Assembly: GCA_039978075.1 (NCBI GenBank)
Contig: JBDWCA010000002.1
Location: forward strand, 806,001 to 870,000
Reading direction: 5' to 3'
Source: Anderseniella sp039978075
Lineage (GTDB): Bacteria > Pseudomonadota > Alphaproteobacteria > Rhizobiales > Aestuariivirgaceae
Length of the DNA stretch: 64,000 nt
Position numbers and translations under genes: made by a program. The first letter of the stretch is position 1, and each line of letters starts with the position of its first letter. Shown in pieces: positions 26,196 through 34,684 of the stretch. The notes under the pieces were generated by a model that made no database searches, was not told the DNA's origin, and saw only the letters and a program-made list of their open reading frames with translations.

Positions 26196-27998
26196 CTAGT
26201 TCTCATCCATCTTGAGCGCTGCGATGAAGGCGTTTTGCGGAATTTCGACGCGGCCGAACTGGCGCATCTTCTTCTTGCCTTCCTTCTGTTTATCCAAAAG
26301 CTTGCGCTTGCGCGAGACGTCGCCGCCATAACATTTCGCCGTCACGTCCTTGCGCATGGCCGAAATGGTTTCGCGAGCGATCACCCTGCCGCCAATGGCC
26401 GCCTGAATGGGAATCTTGAACATGTGACGCGGGATCAGGTCTTTCAGTTTTTCAACCATGACCCGGCCGCGCTGTTCGGCTCGCCCGCGATGCACGATGA
26501 TGGCCAGTGCATCCACCGGCTCTTCATTGACCAGCACATGCATGCGCACCAGATCGCCCGGTTCGTAGCCGGTCATCTGGTAGTCGAAACTGGCGTATCC
26601 GCGCGTCACTGATTTCAGCCGGTCATAGAAGTCGAACACCACTTCATTTAAAGGCAGCTCATAGATCAGCATGGCGCGCGAACCGGCATAGGTCAGTTCC
26701 TTCTGGCGGCCGCGACGGTCCTCGCACAGTTTCAGAACCGCACCGAGATATTCATCCGGCACCAGGATTGTCGCCTGGATCCACGGTTCATCAATGGTGT
26801 CGATGTAGTTGGGTTCCGGCATGTCGGCGGGGTTGTGCAACTCCAGCATCTCACCCTTGATCTGATGGATGTGATAGATCACCGACGGTGCCGTGGTGAT
26901 CAGGTCGATATTGAATTCCCGTTCCAGCCTGTCGCGCACGATCTCCAGGTGCAAAAGCCCCAGAAACCCGCAGCGGAAGCCGAAGCCGAGCGCGGCGGAA
27001 GTTTCCATTTCATAGGAGAAGCTCGCATCGTTGAGGCGCAGCTTGCCCATGGCTTCGCGCAGGTCTTCAAATTCAGCCGTATCTACGGGAAAGAAACCGG
27101 CAAACACCACGGGCTGGGCCGGTTTGAAACCGGGCAGGGCCTCCACGCACGGGCGTTTTTCTTCCGTGACCGTGTCACCGACACGTGTGTCCGCCACTTC
27201 CTTGATGGCAGCGGTAAAAAAGCCGATTTCGCCGGGCCCAAGGTCTGCCACCATTTCCTGTTTCGGACGGAACACACCGACACGGTCGACAAGGTAATTG
27301 GCGTCCGTGGACATCAGCTTGATGCGCATGCCCTTCTTCAGCCGGCCATCCAGTATCCGCACCAGCACGATGACGCCGAGATAGGCGTCGTACCAGCTGT
27401 CGACCAGCATGGCCTTCAGTGGTTGTTCGGCATCGCCTTCCGGTGCCGGCAACTGGTGGACGATTGCTTCCAGTACTTCCTTGATGCCGATGCCGGTCTT
27501 GGCAGAAATTTCCAGCGCACCGGATGCATCAAGTCCGATCACGTCTTCGATCTGCTGGCGCACCCGGTCTGGTTCAGCCGCAGGCAGGTCAACCTTGTTG
27601 AGGACGGACACAATCTCGTGGTCGTTCTCGATCGCCTGGTACACATTAGCCAGCGTTTGCGCTTCCACACCCTGGGCGGCATCGACCACCAGCAGTGATC
27701 CCTCGACCGCCGCCAGCGACCGGTTGACCTCGTAGGCAAAGTCGACATGGCCGGGGGTGTCGATCAGGTTCAGTTCGTATGTCTCGCCATTGTCTGCGGT
27801 GTATTCGAGGCGCACCGTCTGGGCCTTGACGGTAATGCCGCGCTCGCGCTCGATTTCCATCGAATCGAGCACCTGTTCCTTCATCTCGCGCGCCGTCAGC
27901 CCGCCGCACGTCTGGATCAGCCGGTCCGCCAGCGTGGACTTGCCGTGGTCGATATGCGCAACGATGGAAAAATTGCGGATGTGCGATGTATCTGTCAT
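26196..27998 (-). CDS. lepA: Elongation factor 4 (LepA) translational GTPase
   Basis: From the ATG at 27998 the product has 600 residues, the normal LepA length. G1 is AHIDHGKST, G3 is DTPGHVDF and G4 is NKVDLPAA. The LepA-specific C-terminal domain ends with CYGGDVSRKRKLLDKQKEGKK. It acts on ribosomes, promoting back-translocation or helping initiation under stress. In-frame codons upstream to 28067 overlap the divergent transporter region and are not conserved-looking, so they are excluded. Confidence 0.96.
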   Translation of the reverse strand: MTDTSHIRNFSIVAHIDHGKSTLADRLIQTCGGLTAREMKEQVLDSMEIERERGITVKAQTVRLEYTADNGETYELNLIDTPGHVDFAYEVNRSLAAVEGSLLVVDAAQGVEAQTLANVYQAIENDHEIVSVLNKVDLPAAEPDRVRQQIEDVIGLDASGALEISAKTGIGIKEVLEAIVHQLPAPEGDAEQPLKAMLVDSWYDAYLGVIVLVRILDGRLKKGMRIKLMSTDANYLVDRVGVFRPKQEMVADLGPGEIGFFTAAIKEVADTRVGDTVTEEKRPCVEALPGFKPAQPVVFAGFFPVDTAEFEDLREAMGKLRLNDASFSYEMETSAALGFGFRCGFLGLLHLEIVRDRLEREFNIDLITTAPSVIYHIHQIKGEMLELHNPADMPEPNYIDTIDEPWIQATILVPDEYLGAVLKLCEDRRGRQKELTYAGSRAMLIYELPLNEVVFDFYDRLKSVTRGYASFDYQMTGYEPGDLVRMHVLVNEEPVDALAIIVHRGRAEQRGRVMVEKLKDLIPRHMFKIPIQAAIGGRVIARETISAMRKDVTAKCYGGDVSRKRKLLDKQKEGKKKMRQFGRVEIPQNAFIAALKMDEN

Positions 27999-28133
27999 GC
28001 GCTGGTGTTTGGCAGCGGATGAGGTTTCCGTCAAGCGGACAAATTGCACTACCGAACTTCTGACCATTGCCGGTATACTGCATTCGCCAGTCGACGATGG
28101 CAGTTCAACACAGGCGAAAGGGTTTCATGGTTC

Positions 28134-29309
28134 ATGGTTGAGGTCGCTGAACCGCAACCGGTTGGACGCGCCGGACTTTTGGCCATCCTGTCGCTGGGGA
28201 ATTTTGCCATAGGCATGGGAGCGTTTGTCGTCATCGGCATTCTCACCCCGCTGGCGTCCAACCTGGCTATGAGCAATGCCGAGGCCGGGCTTGTCCTGAC
28301 GGTCTACGCCATTGCCTATGCGGTCTGCTCTCCATTGCTGGTCAGCCTGACCGGGGCGCTTCCACGCCGCGTGGTTCTTGTTGCCGGGCTGTTGTTGTTT
28401 CTGCTGGCCGCGGTGTTGAGTGCTGTGGCGGTATCGCCTGCGACACTATTCGCTGCCCGCATTGTTGCAGCCGCAGGCGCCGGGATTTATACCCCTGTCG
28501 CTGCAGCGGTAGCCGTGTCGTGCAGCACCCCGGCGCAACGTGGTAAGGCGCTGTCCACTGTGTTTTTCGGGCTCACTCTGGCCCAGGTTCTGGGCGTGCC
28601 GGTAGGCAGCTGGGCCGGTTATACCTATGGCTGGCAGGCGGCGTTCTGGATCGTCGCGCTTATCACCAGCATCAGTCTGCTTGGCGTCATGACGCTGGTG
28701 CCCAGCCGGGTACCGTTTCAACAGACCTCTCTCGCCAGCCTGGGCAACGTTCTGTCCGCCCCCCGCATCATGCTTGCTGTTTCGTTTACCGTCTCTTTTC
28801 TCGCAGCGAATTATGTCCTTTACACCTATATAGCGCCCCTGCTGGAAGCGAAGATGGGCTTTGGTCGCGATGGCGTGACGTTCATGCTCACACTGTTTGG
28901 TCTTGGTGCCGTTGTGGGGAATGTCCTCGGCGGTTTCCTGACGGATCGTGTCGGCGGCTTCAGGACGCTGATCGTACTGTGCGTGGCGCAAATCATGGTC
29001 CTGCCGGTGTTTTCACTGCTGCCATTTCCTGAAGCGCTTGTGGCGTTTGCAATGTTCGGTTGGAGCGTGGTCGGCTGGTCGTTCATGGTGCCGCAGCAGG
29101 CCCGTCTGATCGAGCTTGCGCCGGAACAGCAAAACATCGTGCTGTCGCTCAACTCAGCCTGCATCTATCTGGGCGCATCTCTCGGGTCTGCGCTTGGTGC
29201 TCTGGTGATATCAACCTGGAGTGTTACGGCGAGCGGCGTGGCCGCAGCCATTGCCATGGTCGCGGCAATTGTACATCTGCTGCTCTCGGCGGGGCTGCAA
29301 CGGAAATAG
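28134..29309 (+). CDS. MFS transporter (DHA1-like drug/sugar efflux family)
   Basis: The product of about 391 residues has 12 predicted membrane segments. The loop after segment 2 (SPLLVSLTGALPRR) and the TDRVGGFRTLI motif after segment 8 are typical of the AraJ/DHA1 efflux group. It is an inner-membrane proton-driven exporter of unknown substrate. AAAGGG lies 11 bases before this ATG. A four-codon frame begins at 28127 and overlaps the start, but its relevance is doubtful. It is divergent from lepA. Confidence 0.82.
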   Translation: MVEVAEPQPVGRAGLLAILSLGNFAIGMGAFVVIGILTPLASNLAMSNAEAGLVLTVYAIAYAVCSPLLVSLTGALPRRVVLVAGLLLFLLAAVLSAVAVSPATLFAARIVAAAGAGIYTPVAAAVAVSCSTPAQRGKALSTVFFGLTLAQVLGVPVGSWAGYTYGWQAAFWIVALITSISLLGVMTLVPSRVPFQQTSLASLGNVLSAPRIMLAVSFTVSFLAANYVLYTYIAPLLEAKMGFGRDGVTFMLTLFGLGAVVGNVLGGFLTDRVGGFRTLIVLCVAQIMVLPVFSLLPFPEALVAFAMFGWSVVGWSFMVPQQARLIELAPEQQNIVLSLNSACIYLGASLGSALGALVISTWSVTASGVAAAIAMVAAIVHLLLSAGLQRK

Positions 29310-29332
29310 ATGGCTTTGGAACTGGACTGCAA

Positions 29333-29349
29333 TCTGGAATTATTCTAAA
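29333..29349. promoter_or_regulatory. Candidate iron-control (ICE, Irr-type) palindrome
   Basis: A 17-bp imperfect palindrome, with half sites TCTGGAA and TTCTAAA around a 3-base centre, lies 51 bases before mbfA. In rhizobia, mbfA is controlled by Irr through an ICE of this general form. The match is by resemblance only. Confidence 0.4.
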
Positions 29350-29399
29350 AATATTACCTGAAACCCCAACCCGATTCCAAACCAAGAAAACTGCCGCCC

Positions 29400-30356
29400 G
29401 TGAAACCTTTTGCCGACCTGTCTGAAAAAGAAATTCTCGCCCTTGCCATTTCAAGCGAGGACGACGATGCGCGCACCTATATGGCGTTTGCCAATTCGCT
29501 GCAGGAGCAATATCCGTCATCTGCCCGTGTTTTTATCGACATGGCAGAAGAAGAGCACGAGCATCGCCGCCGACTGACTGAACTGTACCAGACCAAGTTT
29601 GGCGACTTTATTCCACTGATCCGGCGATCCGATGTGGCCGGTTTCGTCAAGCACAAGCCGGCCTGGCTGATGCAGCAACTGTCGCTGGACGTGGTGCGCA
29701 GGCGTGCCGAAGTGATGGAGCTTGAGAATTACCGGTTCTACAAGCAGGCCGCAGAGCGCACATCGGACGATGATGTGAGGAAACTGCTGCTGGATCTGGC
29801 TGAAGAGGAAAAAGGCCACGAGAACCTTGCAGCGAAGCTGACCGAGAAGCATCTGGATGCCGACACCAAACTGGATGAGGCTGATGCTGAAAAACAGCTG
29901 TTCCTGCTGCAAATCGTGCAACCCGGCCTGCTTGGCCTGATGGATGGGTCGGTCTCGACCCTTGCGCCGCTGTTTGCCGCTGCATTCGCAACTCATGACA
30001 CATGGCAGACGTTTCTGGTGGGCACGGCCGCTTCGATCGGCGCGGGTATCTCGATGGGCTTTGCCGAGGCATTGTCGGATGATGGTGAGCTGACCGGGCG
30101 CGGACACCCGTGGATACGCGGGTCCGCCGCCGGTATCATGACCGCCGTGGGCGGGCTGGGTCACACGCTGCCATACCTGTTCAATGATTTCTGGACCGCG
30201 ACAATCCTTGCCGTGATCATCGTGTTCATCGAGCTGTGGGTGATCTCGTGGATCCGCTACAAATACATGGATACCCCGTTCCTGCGGGCTGCGTTTCAGA
30301 TAGCAGTCGGCGGATTCATCGTCTTCCTGGCGGGGATTCTAATAGGCAACGCCTGA
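29400..30356 (+). CDS. mbfA: Membrane-bound ferritin-like iron exporter MbfA
   Basis: This 318-residue fusion has an N-terminal ferritin-like diiron domain (about 1-145, with metal-ligand motifs MAEEEHEH and LAEEEKGHE) and a C-terminal VIT1/CCC1-type membrane domain (about 165-318, with GLMDGSVSTLAP and SIGAGISMGFAEALSDDG). In Bradyrhizobium and Agrobacterium, MbfA exports iron and protects against iron and peroxide stress. The start is a GTG with no clear ribosome site, but the N-terminus MKPFADLSEKEILALA is family-like. It is convergent with the DUF3750 gene. Confidence 0.88.
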   Translation: MKPFADLSEKEILALAISSEDDDARTYMAFANSLQEQYPSSARVFIDMAEEEHEHRRRLTELYQTKFGDFIPLIRRSDVAGFVKHKPAWLMQQLSLDVVRRRAEVMELENYRFYKQAAERTSDDDVRKLLLDLAEEEKGHENLAAKLTEKHLDADTKLDEADAEKQLFLLQIVQPGLLGLMDGSVSTLAPLFAAAFATHDTWQTFLVGTAASIGAGISMGFAEALSDDGELTGRGHPWIRGSAAGIMTAVGGLGHTLPYLFNDFWTATILAVIIVFIELWVISWIRYKYMDTPFLRAAFQIAVGGFIVFLAGILIGNA

Positions 30357-30368
30357 CCAGACCGGCTG

Positions 30369-31115
30369 CTATTTCAAACCAATTTTGCCCAGAGCAGGCA
30401 GCTTGATGGCCATGTCATCAAAATCAATGCCGATGGTTGCACCCAGGAAATGCAGCTCAAATCCCTCACGCTGGCTCATGCCGGCCCCGATGACGCCGCC
30501 ATAGGAAATCTGAAACCCGGATCCTGACGGCATGATGCCGGTCTGGAGGCCGGGCCCGAGCCAGTCTTTGCCGACACCGGCTGCATCAAGTTCGGCGCCC
30601 AGCTCAGGTACCTTGCGCGCTATACTGGCTACAAAGGTGTTTGAGTTGGGGCCTGGCCACACGACATACTCACCGGGCGTCGACCATTCGTAGCTGCGGG
30701 CGGCAGCGACGATCCTGGGCAGCAGGGCTTGAGCATCTGCTCCGTGCACTTCATGAACGATATATGGTTCGCTGGAGTACCAGCGCCCGTCCGGCGCGTA
30801 GGCATTGCGGCGCACCGGCGTCCCCCATCCAACCACTTCAAAACGTTCGTATCTGGATGCTCCGGCGGGTTTCACCACCAGCCAGTGATGAACTGCGAAA
30901 ATACCTTTCCAGCGCCCGGACCGCGCCGCCATGATATAGATTGCAGCGGGCTCATCGCCGGATGCTTCCGGCAACAGTCCCGAAGACGACCAGTCAGCGG
31001 ACCGCCAGCTGTTTGGCCAGCCCTTGGCATAGGAATAGGCCGCGCCTGCCGCGATGGGCAGCACGATCAGCAGGACAGCAAAAGTTGCAAGGAATTTAAA
31101 AAGTCGCCGTAACAT
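30369..31115 (-). CDS. DUF3750 domain protein, membrane-anchored
   Basis: The 248-residue product has an N-terminal membrane segment (about residues 8-30, FLATFAVLLIVLPIAAGAAY). The DUF3750 domain carries conserved stretches FAVHHWLVVKPAG, VVGWGTPVRRNAYAPDG, YVVWPGPNSNTF and LGPGLQTGIMPSGSG. The family is widespread in proteobacteria and has no established function. The soluble part should face the periplasm. A His (HHW) and a Pro-Gly-Pro-Asn-Ser segment are the most conserved-looking candidates for a catalytic centre. Confidence 0.8.
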   Translation of the reverse strand: MLRRLFKFLATFAVLLIVLPIAAGAAYSYAKGWPNSWRSADWSSSGLLPEASGDEPAAIYIMAARSGRWKGIFAVHHWLVVKPAGASRYERFEVVGWGTPVRRNAYAPDGRWYSSEPYIVHEVHGADAQALLPRIVAAARSYEWSTPGEYVVWPGPNSNTFVASIARKVPELGAELDAAGVGKDWLGPGLQTGIMPSGSGFQISYGGVIGAGMSQREGFELHFLGATIGIDFDDMAIKLPALGKIGLK

Positions 31116-31168
31116 GGACCGGATTGGACACTCCTATTGCGGCTCAACTTTGACGTGCAGGAATGCTG

Positions 31169-31870
31169 TTAGACACCCAAATAGCGATGCTGCACGTCTT
31201 CGGCTTTTGCAAGCTGCGCGGATGTGCCGGACCACACAACCTGTCCCTTCTCGACGATGAAGTGGCGGTCAGCCAGTTTGAGGAGGTCTTTCAGGTTCTT
31301 GTCGACCAGAAGGATGGAAAGGCCGCTCTTGCGGATGTCGGCAAGGGCCGCCCAGATCTTTTCACGGATCAGCGGAGCCAGCCCCTCCGTTGCCTCATCG
31401 AGTACCAGCAGGCGCGGATTGGTCATCAGGGCGCGGCCGATCGCCAGCATCTGCTGTTCGCCACCGGACAGGAGATTGGCCATCGAGGTTGCCCTGAGCT
31501 CAAGCTCGGGAAACATCGCGTAGACTTTTTCCATGGTCCAGGGATCGTCGAGCTTTTGATGGTTGGAGGCCGTTGCCACCAGGTTTTCGCGAACTGACAG
31601 ATTGGGGAAAACCTGCCGGCCTTCGGGCACCAGCCCGATGCCAAGGTTTGCGGTTTTGAACGAGGCGAGTTTTGACACTTCATGGCCGACAAACTCGATT
31701 GAGCCGGAACTGGGCGGCACGATGCCGATGATTGAATTGATAGTTGTGGTCTTGCCCATGCCGTTGCGCCCCATCAGGGTGACAACCTCACCGGCATTGA
31801 CGTCAAAAGTCATGCCGAACAGGGCCTGGCTGGTACCGTAATATGTCTCAAGGCCGGATACTTTCAGCAT
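31169..31870 (-). CDS. livF: Branched-chain-type ABC transporter ATP-binding protein LivF
   Basis: The 233-residue ATPase has Walker A GRNGMGKTT, signature LSGGEQQ and Walker B LLVLDEATEGLAP, a LivF-typical sequence. GGAGG lies 9 bases before the ATG at 31870. It is the last gene of the livHMGF operon, 4 bases after livG. A longer frame upstream overlaps livG and is rejected. Confidence 0.92.
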   Translation of the reverse strand: MLKVSGLETYYGTSQALFGMTFDVNAGEVVTLMGRNGMGKTTTINSIIGIVPPSSGSIEFVGHEVSKLASFKTANLGIGLVPEGRQVFPNLSVRENLVATASNHQKLDDPWTMEKVYAMFPELELRATSMANLLSGGEQQMLAIGRALMTNPRLLVLDEATEGLAPLIREKIWAALADIRKSGLSILLVDKNLKDLLKLADRHFIVEKGQVVWSGTSAQLAKAEDVQHRYLGV

Positions 31871-31874
31871 TGTA

Positions 31875-32621
31875 TCAGGCCTCCCCGAGATAGGCGCTGC
31901 GCACGTCGGCATTCTTTCGAATGTCTTCCGGCTTGCCGGTGGCGATGATGCGGCCGTAGACAAGCACTGAAATACGATCCGCCAGCGCAAAAACCGCATC
32001 CATGTCGTGCTCAACCAGCAGAATGGTTTTCTCGCCCTTCAGGCTCTGCAGTATGGACACCATGGCGGCGCTTTCCTCCACGCCCATACCGGCCATTGGC
32101 TCGTCGAGCAGCAAAAAACTGGGGTCGGTGGCCAGGGCCATGGCAATTTCCAGCTGGCGGCGTTCACCATGCGACATTGCCGAGGCAATGGTGCCTGCAC
32201 GGTGTGCCAGGCCGACTTTTTCCAGTACCTCGAGTGCCGGTTTGCGAAGCCGCGTCTGGGTGGTTGCCGGTTGCCAGAACCTGAATGAGTGTCCGTCATG
32301 GGCCTGCACGGCAAGCGCCACATTATCGATGACACTGAGGCCCATGAACACCGACGTGATCTGGAATGACCGCGCCAGCCCGAAATGCGATCGGCGATGG
32401 GTCGGAACAGTGGTTATGTCCTTGCCGTTGAACACCACATGGCCGGCATCAGGTGCCAGGTCTCCGGACAATTGTGCGATCAGCGTTGTCTTGCCGGCCC
32501 CGTTGGGCCCGATGATCGCATGCAGTTCTCCTGCATCAACCCCCAGTGTCACACTGTCGGTTGCAACAACGCCGCCAAAGGATTTTTTCAGACCCTGGAT
32601 ATCGAGCATGGTCTCAGTCAC
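31875..32621 (-). CDS. livG: Branched-chain-type ABC transporter ATP-binding protein LivG
   Basis: The 248-residue ATPase has Walker A GPNGAGKTT, signature MSHGERRQLEIA, Walker B LLLDEPMAGMG and a C-terminal LivG-like end (IRKNADVRSAYLGEA). The GTG start overlaps the livM stop by 8 bases. An ATG at 32609 is an alternative. With livHMF it forms one importer; its genomic partners suggest an aromatic rather than amino-acid substrate. Confidence 0.92.
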   Translation of the reverse strand: MTETMLDIQGLKKSFGGVVATDSVTLGVDAGELHAIIGPNGAGKTTLIAQLSGDLAPDAGHVVFNGKDITTVPTHRRSHFGLARSFQITSVFMGLSVIDNVALAVQAHDGHSFRFWQPATTQTRLRKPALEVLEKVGLAHRAGTIASAMSHGERRQLEIAMALATDPSFLLLDEPMAGMGVEESAAMVSILQSLKGEKTILLVEHDMDAVFALADRISVLVYGRIIATGKPEDIRKNADVRSAYLGEA

Positions 32622-33618
32622 GGCTCCAGCCCCGCTGGATCAGGCCGTTCAGGCCACCCTTGATGAACAGCACGCTCAGCACCAACAGCACGCCGAACGG
32701 CAGCGCCCAGTAGGTGGTAAAGGTGGATAGCACCTCCTCAATGAACACAAATGCCACCGCCCCGAACACCGGGCCGAACAGCGATCCGGTTCCACCCAGG
32801 ATCACCATAAACATCAACTCTCCGGAGCGTGACCAGCCCATCATGTCAGGGGAGATAAAGGTGGTGAAATTACCCAGCAGCGCGCCGGCCAGTCCGCACA
32901 TGCCGCCCGCGATCACATAGGCGGTCAGCTTGTAGGCATAGGTGTTATAGCCCAGCGCCTTCATGCGTTGCTCGTTGGACTGGCAACCGCGCACCACCAT
33001 GCCGAAGCGTGAATTGACGATCCGGTAGACCATGTAAATCGACCCCACAAGGCAAATGTAGGTCAGCAGGAACAGCACCATCTTGTTCTCGATGTTGATG
33101 ATGTCCAGCACCGATCGCGAATAGATGGTCAGTCCGTCATCACCGCCATACTCGTCCAGTGACAGGAAGAAGTAATATCCCATTTGCGCAAACGCCATGG
33201 TGATCATGATGAAATAGACACCCTTGGTGCGCAGCGAAATGGCCCCGGTGACCAGCGCAAACGCGGCGCTGGCAAAAATTGCCAGCGGGAAATGCAGCCA
33301 CCCGGATTCATATCCGTGATAGGCCGGAATACCGACGCAATAAGCACCAATGCCGATATAGGCCGCATGCCCGAACGAAATCATCCCGCCGAACCCGAGT
33401 ATCAGGTTGAGGCTGACCGCGGCAATTGCCAGGCAGAGAATGCGGGTGATGAAGTCAAGGGACACCAGTTGCAGGCGGATGCCGAGGAAATGGGCAGCCA
33501 GCGGCACGCACAACAAGATGACCATGAATACCAGGGTAATGATGCGGCCGCTTGCCGACCCGAAAAGGCCAGGCGCCCGCAAGTGCTCGTCAAGCTGGGC
33601 CGAAGTGGTATCAGTCAT
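32614..33618 (-). CDS. livM: Branched-chain-type ABC transporter permease LivM
   Basis: The 334-residue polytopic membrane protein has the LivM signature stretch GFGGMISFGHAAYIGIGAY. The coupling region falls near SRFGMVVRGCQSNEQRMKALGYNT, and GGTGSLFGPVFGAVAF comes late. It starts directly after the livH stop (TAG then ATG), so the two are translationally coupled. Confidence 0.92.
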   Translation of the reverse strand: MTDTTSAQLDEHLRAPGLFGSASGRIITLVFMVILLCVPLAAHFLGIRLQLVSLDFITRILCLAIAAVSLNLILGFGGMISFGHAAYIGIGAYCVGIPAYHGYESGWLHFPLAIFASAAFALVTGAISLRTKGVYFIMITMAFAQMGYYFFLSLDEYGGDDGLTIYSRSVLDIINIENKMVLFLLTYICLVGSIYMVYRIVNSRFGMVVRGCQSNEQRMKALGYNTYAYKLTAYVIAGGMCGLAGALLGNFTTFISPDMMGWSRSGELMFMVILGGTGSLFGPVFGAVAFVFIEEVLSTFTTYWALPFGVLLVLSVLFIKGGLNGLIQRGWSRD

Positions 33619-34539
33619 CTAGCGGACCTTCGGTGGGAACAGGCCCTGCGGGCGGAACGCCAGCACAGCAGCCATGATGAGATAGATCAGCATTGACGAA
33701 ATTGCCGGGCCTGCGGTTTCTGCCGCATTGACGGGGATGAACAATTTCAGGATGTCATCGAGGAATGACCGGCCCAGCGTGTCGATCAGGCCAATGATCA
33801 GGGCGCCGATAAACGCACCCTTCATGGAACCGATGCCGCCCACGATGATCACTACGAAAGCGGTGATGATGATGTCATTGCCCATGCCGATGGTTGCTTC
33901 GGTGATCGGCGCAATCAACATGCCGGCCAGCCCGGCCAGCACCGCACCGAGGGCAAACACGGCTGTAAACAGCGTCTTTATGTCGATGCCAAGTGCCGAC
34001 ACCATGGTCCGGTTGGACGCGCCGGCCCGGATCAGCATACCAAGCCGCGTACGCCCGATGAGCCAGTAGAGACCGAATGCCACCAGTAGTCCGCAGCTGA
34101 TAATCACCAGGCGAAAGGTCGGAAAGATCACACCTGGCAGTATCTCGACCTGGCCTCGCAGATATTCGGGCAGCGGAATGGCAATGCCTTGCGGGCCCCA
34201 GATTATATGAACGAGCGTGTCCGCGATCAGGATGAAACCGAAGGTAGCCAGCACGTGATCCAGGTGATCGCGCTGGTACAGGTGTCGGATCACTCCCATC
34301 TCCAGCGCCAGGCCGACCAGGGCGGTAAGCGGGATCGCCAGCAACACCGCCCATATGAATGATCCTGTCCAGAACGTCAGCGTGGCACAGAAGAATGCGC
34401 CCACCATGTACAGCGATCCGTGCGCCAGATTGACGAAGTCCATGATGCCGAACACCAGCGTCAGACCTGCTGCAAGCAAAAACAGCAATACGCCGAGTTG
34501 CAGTCCGTTCAGGAACTGAATGAAAAACAGTGTGCTCAT
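33619..34539 (-). CDS. livH: Branched-chain-type ABC transporter permease LivH
   Basis: This 306-residue polytopic permease has LVFGIMDFVNLAHGSLYMVGA and GGIGSMKGAFIGALIIG, both LivH hallmarks. It heads the livHMGF operon. A perfect stem-loop lies between it and the upstream binding-protein gene, so the binding protein is probably made in excess of the permease. Confidence 0.92.
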   Translation of the reverse strand: MSTLFFIQFLNGLQLGVLLFLLAAGLTLVFGIMDFVNLAHGSLYMVGAFFCATLTFWTGSFIWAVLLAIPLTALVGLALEMGVIRHLYQRDHLDHVLATFGFILIADTLVHIIWGPQGIAIPLPEYLRGQVEILPGVIFPTFRLVIISCGLLVAFGLYWLIGRTRLGMLIRAGASNRTMVSALGIDIKTLFTAVFALGAVLAGLAGMLIAPITEATIGMGNDIIITAFVVIIVGGIGSMKGAFIGALIIGLIDTLGRSFLDDILKLFIPVNAAETAGPAISSMLIYLIMAAVLAFRPQGLFPPKVR

Positions 34540-34631
34540 TGCCCCAACATACCCAGCCTGGATCTCAATCCCACAGTAAAACTATCCCCGAACACCGGCT
34601 CCATGACCCACCCGCCATGAAACATGGTAAC

Positions 34632-34655
34632 GGGGAGAACAAAAAAGTTCTCCCC
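34632..34655 (-). terminator. Intercistronic stem-loop before livH
   Basis: GGGGAGAAC and GTTCTCCCC form a perfect 9-bp stem with an AAAAAA loop, 29 bases after the binding-protein stop. There is little T-run on the minus strand. A partial terminator or mRNA-stabilising element is likely. Confidence 0.7.
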
Positions 34656-34684
34656 TTGATACAGCGTTCAATTCGCCATGTGGC

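Noticed and set aside
25433..26199. Several open frames across the spacer after the dcd fragment (up to 173 codons)
   Set aside because: They run through diverged repeat units and hairpins, change between the two units, and lack ribosome sites. They are chance read-through of repeats and of the truncated dcd end.
28127..28141. Four-codon frame overlapping the MFS transporter start, with AAAGGG 4 bases upstream
   Set aside because: It could be a leader peptide, but the arrangement is too short to tell from chance. Mentioned only as an uncertainty in the transporter start.
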